In this document: positions 8,084-15,300 of the stretch, piece by piece | Position numbering within the stretch: the stretch's first letter is position 1 | How the letters are laid out: every line of letters begins with the position of its first letter | Source of the DNA: Nostocales cyanobacterium LEGE 12452 | GTDB lineage: Bacteria; Cyanobacteriota; Cyanobacteriia; Cyanobacteriales; Nostocaceae | DNA length: 64,000 nucleotides | Direction: 5' to 3' | NCBI GenBank assembly: GCA_015206945.1 | Contig: JADEXV010000001.1 | Span: forward strand, 42,345 to 106,344 | Made by a program: the position numbers and the translations under genes | Notes under the pieces: generated by a model | The model's database searches: none | The model's input: only the letters and a program-made list of their open reading frames with translations | Told to the model about the DNA's origin: nothing

Positions 8084-8707
8084 ATGCTTGAATGGATAAC
8101 TAATACTATCAACTATTTTGGCTATTGGGGAATCGCCCTACTAATGTTTTTAGAGAACCTTTTTCCCCCCATTCCTTCAGAATTGATTATGCCACTGGCT
8201 GGATTTACAGCAAGTCCATATCAACCAGGAGGGGCAAAGCTGAATATTATTGGTGTATTTTTTGCAGGGCTTTTGGGTTCTGTATTGGGCGCACTTATTT
8301 GGTACTATCCAGGTAAATTTTTGGGCGAAACCCGTTTGAAAGCTTGGGCTGACAAGTATGGCAAATGGCTGGCTATATCCAGTAAAGATATCACCAAGGC
8401 CAAAAAGTGGTTTGACCGACAAGGTAGAACAGCAGTATTAATTGGTCGTCTTGTGCCAGGAATCCGCACCTTGATTTCTGTTCCCGCAGGTATTACCAAT
8501 ATGCCTTTGCTACCATTTTTGGTTTACACAACATTAGGTAGCGCTGCTTGGGTGGGTTTGCTAACATACTCAGGATACGCATTGGGTAGTCAGTATGAAC
8601 TTGTGGACAAGTACCTTGCTCCTGTATCTAAAATCGTACTTGGCGGTTTGGTTCTAGCATTTGTTTTCTGGATATTCAAGCGCCAGTTAAGACGCACTAG
8701 AAAATGA
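8084..8707 (+). CDS. DedA family membrane protein
   Basis: A 207-residue protein of the DedA/VTT superfamily, membrane proteins implicated in lipid scrambling or transport and in envelope homeostasis. Diagnostic sequence: MFLENLFPPIPSELIMPLAG at residues about 22-41, and the membrane-embedded GRLVPGIRTLISVPAG (residues about 122-138, with conserved Gly, Arg and Pro). Three to four hydrophobic helices follow, ending in a basic tail. Start ATG 8084 has AGGAA upstream at a suitable distance. Its gene is followed directly by a short ORF overlapping the stop codon. Confidence 0.93.
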   Translation: MLEWITNTINYFGYWGIALLMFLENLFPPIPSELIMPLAGFTASPYQPGGAKLNIIGVFFAGLLGSVLGALIWYYPGKFLGETRLKAWADKYGKWLAISSKDITKAKKWFDRQGRTAVLIGRLVPGIRTLISVPAGITNMPLLPFLVYTTLGSAAWVGLLTYSGYALGSQYELVDKYLAPVSKIVLGGLVLAFVFWIFKRQLRRTRK

Positions 8708-8862
8708 AACACGGACGCTTTTGGTTTGAAAGCAGTGAAAGCAGGGGTTACATCTGGCCAAAATTCGCCTACACTATGCCAAATAATACTAGATGTGCGT
8801 TGGCAGAGCTTACCAGAGGTATCGCCGGAATTAATTTTTGGCGTATTTCTAGCTACACTTGA
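8704..8862 (+). CDS. Possible 52-residue ORF overlapping dedA stop
   Basis: A short frame starts at ATG 8704 in an ATGA overlap with the DedA stop codon. It reads MKHGRFWFES, then a mixed sequence ending NFWRISSYT. The overlap would allow translational coupling. There is no recognised motif and no Shine-Dalgarno beyond the overlap. It may equally be chance or decayed sequence. Confidence 0.18.
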   Translation: MKHGRFWFESSESRGYIWPKFAYTMPNNTRCALAELTRGIAGINFWRISSYT

Positions 8863-8946
8863 CGCAACCTAGAATTTCTGGTTGCTCGCATTTTTGTAAG
8901 ATGAGCATGACAACTTTTTACAGTTAAGTTTGAACTAGGAGCTTTC

Positions 8947-10098
8947 ATGACAGACCAACCTTCCGCCGCTACCCCAATCAATGCTGCTGCTATACCCATG
9001 AATAGGGTGTCGGCATCGACTCCCATCAATGCTGTTAATAATACTCCCAAGCCAACTGGTGTTCCAGGGAAAACTATTCTCAGTGTTGACTTAGGCAGAA
9101 CTTCCACAAAAACTTGTGTGAGTCGTGAACCCGGCAGTGTGGTGTTCGTACCTGCCAACGTCAAGCAGATGTCAATAGAACAAGTACGCGGTGGTGTTTT
9201 TGAAGCCAGAGCTACTGACCCCTTAATGGATTTGTGGCTGGAGTATCAAGGAAATGGATATGCTGTTGGTCAACTGGCAGCCGATTTTGGGGCGAATTTA
9301 GGAGTCGGACAATCTAAGGTAGAAGCTGCACTGGTAAAAGTGTTAGCAAGTGCTGGCTACTTCAAACTCAGAGACGATATCTCAGTTGTACTAGGCCTGC
9401 CTTTTCTTTCCTTAGAGCAATTTGAAAAAGAAAAAGCACAGTTGATTAGCCAAGTTGGTGGCCCTCATGTGTTGAACTTTCGAGGCGAATCTGTGTCGCT
9501 GAACGTCAGTAAGGTATGGGTCATGCCAGAAGGTTACGGCAGCCTGTTATGGTCTGAAGCTCAACCCAAGAAAAACCCTGGTAGTCCCGATTTTACAAAA
9601 ATATCGGTGGCGATCGTCGATATTGGTCATCAAACCGTCGATCTTTTGATGGTAGATAACTTCCGTTTTGCCAGAGGTGCTTCTAAGAGCGAAGACTTCG
9701 GGATGAATAAGTTTTATGAATTAGTGTCTGCCGAAATTGAGGGAGCAGATAGTCAATCTCTAGCACTGATTTCCGCTGTCAACAAACCCAGAGGTGAACG
9801 CTTTTACCGTCCTAAAGGCGCTAGCAAGCCCACCAACCTAGATGATTTTCTTCCCAACCTCACAGAGATGTTTTCGCGCGAAATCTGTAGCCGTGTGCTA
9901 GCCTGGTTGCCAGAACGCGTCACCGATGTGATTCTTACTGGCGGCGGTGGCGAGTTCTTCTGGGACGACGTTCAACGTCTGCTCAAAGAAGCAAAGATTA
10001 ATGCTCATTTAGCAGCACCTTCCCGTCAGGCGAATGCTTTGGGGCAGTATATTTATGGAGAGGCACAATTATCCTCCAATCGCGCTGCTAGGGCATAA
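8947..10098 (+). CDS. ParM/StbA-like actin-family ATPase
   Basis: A 383-residue protein of the actin/Hsp70 fold, closest in appearance to the ParM/StbA/Alp filament-forming proteins that push plasmids apart. A Pro/Ala-rich N-terminal tail of about 38 residues precedes the phosphate-1 motif KTILSVDLGRTSTKTCV. Phosphate-2 is VAIVDIGHQTVDLLMVD (about residues 220-236), and the adenosine motif is DVILTGGGGEFFWDDV near residue 330. Start ATG 8947 has AGGAG 6 bases upstream. A second gene with a possible DNA-binding N-terminus starts 5 bp downstream. On a chromosome such a pair may be a plasmid relic or a cytoskeletal system of its own. The fold is firm; the cellular role is inference. Confidence 0.85.
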   Translation: MTDQPSAATPINAAAIPMNRVSASTPINAVNNTPKPTGVPGKTILSVDLGRTSTKTCVSREPGSVVFVPANVKQMSIEQVRGGVFEARATDPLMDLWLEYQGNGYAVGQLAADFGANLGVGQSKVEAALVKVLASAGYFKLRDDISVVLGLPFLSLEQFEKEKAQLISQVGGPHVLNFRGESVSLNVSKVWVMPEGYGSLLWSEAQPKKNPGSPDFTKISVAIVDIGHQTVDLLMVDNFRFARGASKSEDFGMNKFYELVSAEIEGADSQSLALISAVNKPRGERFYRPKGASKPTNLDDFLPNLTEMFSREICSRVLAWLPERVTDVILTGGGGEFFWDDVQRLLKEAKINAHLAAPSRQANALGQYIYGEAQLSSNRAARA

Positions 10099-10103
10099 AG
10101 CTG

Positions 10104-10583
<480 letters not shown>

Positions 10584-10968
10584 GGAAAAATCAGGTTTGT
10601 GAGCAGTTTTTGCTCATATTAACAATCCTTAATAGTGAATACTATTAAGGATTATTAATGTTTATATATATTTTATACACATACAATATTTGGATTGAGC
10701 AACGAGCTGCTACTCTTTTTCTTTGGAGACGCTACGCTAACAGGAAGCAGCTTTGTGCCAATGTATCTACGCGGCTAATCAAGTTATTTTAAAACAAGCG
10801 ATCGCACATCAATTTTCAGTATGCAATCAAAGTAGAATCAAGTATTATTTAAGACTATATTATAAAGTTTTTCACTTCTAGCAATCTACAGCAGGAAATT
10901 ACCCAGTTATACTGAGCTACACGAGTGTAAGTCAAAACAGCATTTGATATCAGTTGAGATTTGTCACC
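10584..10968. other. Intergenic region with hairpins
   Basis: After the ParM operon come two hairpins: TGAGCA-GTTTTT-TGCTCA at about 10600-10617 and the perfect stem at 10624-10653. Further on is a dispersed GC-rich piece (GGAGACGCTACGCTAACAGG at about 10725) and one HIP1 site. The rest is AT-rich and should hold the promoter of the ATPase gene. Confidence 0.5.
10624..10653 (+). terminator. Perfect 13-bp hairpin after the ParM operon
   Basis: AATCCTTAATAGT (10624-10636), loop GAAT, ACTATTAAGGATT (10641-10653). It lies 41 bp after the partner gene's stop codon. There is no T run, so it may be a weak terminator, a transcript-protecting stem or a protein-binding palindrome such as a centromere-like site. 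Confidence 0.45.
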
Positions 10969-12270
10969 ATGAGTAACACCAGTTTTTGGAAGCCTGCTTA
11001 TCAGCTTTTTAAGCCAGAGGAACCGCTTACCACACCTGAAGAACTGAAAAATTTTTATGTACAGCGAGATAACAGTCCTGTAGAGAATTTAATCACTTTC
11101 TTAGATATGGAAGACGACCCAGCTAAATTTTTATTAGCAGGTCATAGGGGTGGTGGCAAAACTACAGAATTGCGGCGATTAGAACAACATTTGAACAGCA
11201 AATATACAGTAATTTGGATTGATACTGTAACTGCTCTCGACCAATACAACATTGGCTATGCTGAGGTTGTAGTCCTAATTGGAATCAAAATTTTTGAAAA
11301 AGTTATTCAACGAAACTGGGGTTTAAAAGACGATTTATTAAATGATTTACTCGAAAGTCTCAAAACTGTAGTTTATCAAGATGAAGAGGCTGAAAATGCT
11401 GGTCTTGAACTTCCAGAAATTATCAAGAAACTAGGTCTAATTCTTAAACAAGGACTAACTCGGAAAGTTACTACAACTCTCAATATTCGTCCGCAGCTTA
11501 GTAAAATTATTGAGCGAGTTAACGCCATTATAGAAGCTGCCGAAACAAGAAATAACCAGAAATTACTGGTGATTGTAGATGGTCTTGACCGACACGATCA
11601 AGTTACAGCCTTGGAAATGTTCGCTAGTCCACTGCTGACTCAGCTAAGTTGCCATATTATATATGCGATTCCGATTTCACTCAGGTATTCTCCAAGCTTT
11701 CGTCAACCAATGGAAAGCTTTCAAAAATGCTTAGATTTAACTAATCCACCAGTATTTGAGTGCGATGAAAATTTATGTCCTACCACAATTCCTAATCAAC
11801 TTGGTAGAGATATTCTTAATAGTGTAATTTATAAGCGTTTAGCAAGTTTGGGTGATGCTTATAAAGGTTTATTTAATCCAGATGCGCTAGAACTAATTTC
11901 GGAAAAGAGTGGCGGTGTTATGCGTGAATTGGTGCGACTAGCTCGTACAGCTTGTGAAGTTTCTTTAAGGCTAGATTTAATATATGTAGACTTAGATGTT
12001 GCTAAAGAGGCTGTGCAAGAAGTTCGCAGAGAATATAATTTGAGTGATTACCATTTCCCTGAACTAGATAAAGTTCACCGTACAGGTTGCTTAACTACTA
12101 ACACCCATAGTTTGCCTAACAAAGGTCAGTTTGTGATTTGTGATGAGCTTTTGCAAAACAAATTCGTATTAGGTTATTACAATCGCAGTAAAAAATCCTG
12201 GTTTGATGTGAACCCTATTCTATTGGAGGATTCACAACGTTGGCAAGCTGCTAACGCTCCAAAACTTTAA
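10969..12270 (+). CDS. P-loop ATPase, partner of the NACHT-TPR protein
   Basis: A 433-residue AAA/STAND-like ATPase. ATG 10969 is preferred over TTG 10954. Walker A is LLAGHRGGGKTTEL with Lys64, and Walker B is LLVIVDGLDRHD near residue 204. The start of the protein (FWKPAYQLFKPEEPLTTPEE) and the RGDILNSVI/RLASLGDAYKGLFN region are not ones I can assign. The C-terminal part includes GGVMRELVRLARTACEVS, a lid-type helical segment as in AAA+ proteins. The stop lies 41 bp before a giant NACHT protein on the same strand, so the two probably form an operon. It may act as a regulatory or effector switch for that protein; this is inference from neighbourhood. Confidence 0.75.
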   Translation: MSNTSFWKPAYQLFKPEEPLTTPEELKNFYVQRDNSPVENLITFLDMEDDPAKFLLAGHRGGGKTTELRRLEQHLNSKYTVIWIDTVTALDQYNIGYAEVVVLIGIKIFEKVIQRNWGLKDDLLNDLLESLKTVVYQDEEAENAGLELPEIIKKLGLILKQGLTRKVTTTLNIRPQLSKIIERVNAIIEAAETRNNQKLLVIVDGLDRHDQVTALEMFASPLLTQLSCHIIYAIPISLRYSPSFRQPMESFQKCLDLTNPPVFECDENLCPTTIPNQLGRDILNSVIYKRLASLGDAYKGLFNPDALELISEKSGGVMRELVRLARTACEVSLRLDLIYVDLDVAKEAVQEVRREYNLSDYHFPELDKVHRTGCLTTNTHSLPNKGQFVICDELLQNKFVLGYYNRSKKSWFDVNPILLEDSQRWQAANAPKL

Positions 12271-12311
12271 TAGTTGTTTTCTCTCCCAATCAGCAATTAT
12301 TCATCAAAAAA

Positions 12312-15300
12312 ATGCCTTCTAACGAAGATAACACTTATTCTCTAAGTGCAAATGACGCAACAGAGCTAAATAAATTAGTTAGTTTCTTAGAATTATCTAG
12401 TGGAACAACGACAATTTTTGCTATTGCACCGGAGAGTGGGCCACAACATCCGGTAGTTGAAGAAATAAAGTTACTTTTATCAGATAACGATCGTACTTTT
12501 AATAAACCTCAAAACTTCTTTTACAGTGATAACTCACTTTATAACTTTCTGTACAGTTTAGATGAAACTGGGCTACATAATTCTCAAACTAAACGCAAAT
12601 TAATAATGGCGTTTGGAATTGACCAACTGCCGAAATCCCGCCTGAAGCAGGAGATGAAGCAGTTGAATTTAGGGAGAGATTCGCTATTTGGTCGGGAATT
12701 AGTTATAATTTTTTGGTTAAATAAAGAGGAATTTTTAGAAGAGTTTCGTAACCGTGCACCTGATTTCTGGGATTGGCGGGGTAAGTTAGTGAAATTCGAG
12801 GCACGTCCACCCGTAAATCCCCTGTTTTATCCTTATCTGGAGTGGTTGATAGCTGAGAATTCCTATCTCAAAATCAGTGGCGTGATGCAAGTCCAGCGCC
12901 AAGTAGATATTTTTCTGGATCAAATTTATGTGTCACTGCAAGCAGTAAGGCGACAGCAGGTTACAGAAACCTCGAAACTAGACCAAGAGATGACTACATT
13001 TCGCCAAGCTGAACATAGGTTGAGCATGAGCATCTCTAGTCCCTACGATTTAGACGAACCTTCCTATTACGAACCAGTTTTAATAAGTTCAATATCCGCT
13101 ACTAGCACCAAAACAGTAACACAAAGAATTGATTTATCCCATGCAGTGCGGGAGAATCAATACTGTGTGATTCTCGGCGCTCCAGGTGCGGGAAAGACAA
13201 CGCTACTGCGTTATCTAGCGCTACATTTTGCCACAGCCAAACGTGATGGTAATGAAACAGTAATAGGTGGCGAACCCCAAGAAGAAGTGGGTAAACCTTT
13301 GTTACCAATTTTCTTTCGCATTGCCGACTATGCAGAACGACTACAACAAGAACCTGAGTTAAGTCTGTTGGATTATCTGCACCAATTTTACCGCCAGTGG
13401 GAAGCTTACTTTCAAGATGAAGTGGAAGCGGGAACAGAGATGGCGGCGTTACTATTAGAAAAAATGCGCCAAGGGCAGTGCTTAATGCTGCTGGATGGGC
13501 TAGATGAGGTATTTGAACAAGAAAGCCGCAAGCTGATTGTAGAAAGAATCGATCAGTTTGTAAATGCTTTTTCTACTAATAAGTTTGTCATTACCAGCCG
13601 CATAGCTGGCTACCGCGATGTGAAACTGAGCAGCCGTTTTGCTGAGTTCACTATCGAAGATATGGGTGGCGAACAGGTAGAAAAATTCCTGGAACGCTGG
13701 TGTTTGGCGATAGAACGAGCGCAGCAGCCAGAAGCTAGTGAGGCGCAATGGCAAAGAGCAGGAGATGACCAAGCAAGGAAGATTTTAGAGGCAATTAAAG
13801 ACAATGAGGGTGTAAAGCGCTTGACGGCGAACCCTTTACTGTTGACAATTTTGGCACTGATTCACCGCAATGGCGAGCGCCTACCTAACCGTCGGGTGAA
13901 ACTTTATGAATTGGCAGTGCAAACCTTGACGGAAGATTGGCAGCTAGGTAAGAAATTGCCAGATGCTCCAAAAGTGCTGCTGAACCAAAATGAAGTAGTG
14001 GCATTTTTAGCACCGCTAGCTTACTGGATGCATGAGGAGAAGCCCTCTGGTTTAGTCACTGAGGCAGAAGTTGAACAACAGTTAGCAGCAAAGCTAGCAG
14101 AACTAAATGATAGTGACTTAGAATCAGACTCAGTGCGGCAAGCCGTGCAGGAGTTTTTACGAAAAGTGCGGGAAACCACAGGTCTTTTTGTGGAACGTGC
14201 GCCAGGAGTCTACGGCTTTATGCACCTGACGTTTGAGGAGTATTTTGCTGCACGTTATATTGCTGACAATGAAGTAATCGATATTTTAGCAATTATCCGT
14301 AAACATTTGCATGAGCCGCGTTGGAATGAGCCGATTCTACTGGCTTTAGGCTATTACGGAATTTATTCTCCTAAACAGGTTAATAAGCTAGTTGAGCAGC
14401 TTTTCAGTAATCTTGAGGCTTATGAACCTGTAATTCAAGGTGGTAAGTTAAAAATAAAAAATGCATCTTCGCAGGATGCGATTATCATCTGGTCAGATTT
14501 GCAAGAGGAATCAACTACTAACTGTAACCAGTCGGAATTACGGTTGAAAGATTTATTATTTGCTGGTGAGGTTTTAACTCAAGTTGAGGTAAATAGCAGT
14601 CGTCGTAAAAAGCTAATTCAAAAATTAGTTATTACCTATCTTGGTTTGGATACAGACTTTGACGATGAGACAACTAAAAAACTGTTAAGACTGCTGCGCC
14701 AAATTGAACTGTTTAACCAGAAAGGTGAAGTTCTGGCACGACTGAAAGAATTTGTTAATGACTCAATACTTACTGAAGAGATACGGGTAAAAGCACAGAC
14801 AGCTATCCTTTATGTTGCTTGTGGTGAATCAGGAGCAGGATTAGTTAGTTGTGCTATTAATATTGTTAATCAGCTAGAGCCTACTATATTTTGTAGTCTT
14901 AGAAAATTGGTTAAAGAACTAGGTGAAGAAATGACACCTGCTTTAGAAAACAGTCTGGAAAATTATGGTGGCGATCAAGACTCTCAAAGGGCATTAAACT
15001 TACTCACTGCAATATCTTATATTCGTACAGATAAATATACGAAAGCTGTTGAGCTTTTAGAAGAAATTAATGTTCGGCAAAATGTCAGTCACAGTGCCTA
15101 TATAGCTTGGTCAATTGCAACTTGTTATCAGGAACAAGAGAAATTTGATAAAGCAATTGACTACTATCAAGAATGCTTTGAGAAACTGGTTCTATATATT
15201 CATCCATCAGCTTTTCTACTGTTTTGGAGAAATAGGGGTATTTGTAATCGCTTACACACCAAATACAAGCAGTCATTAGAATGCTTCCAGCAGGCGTTAA

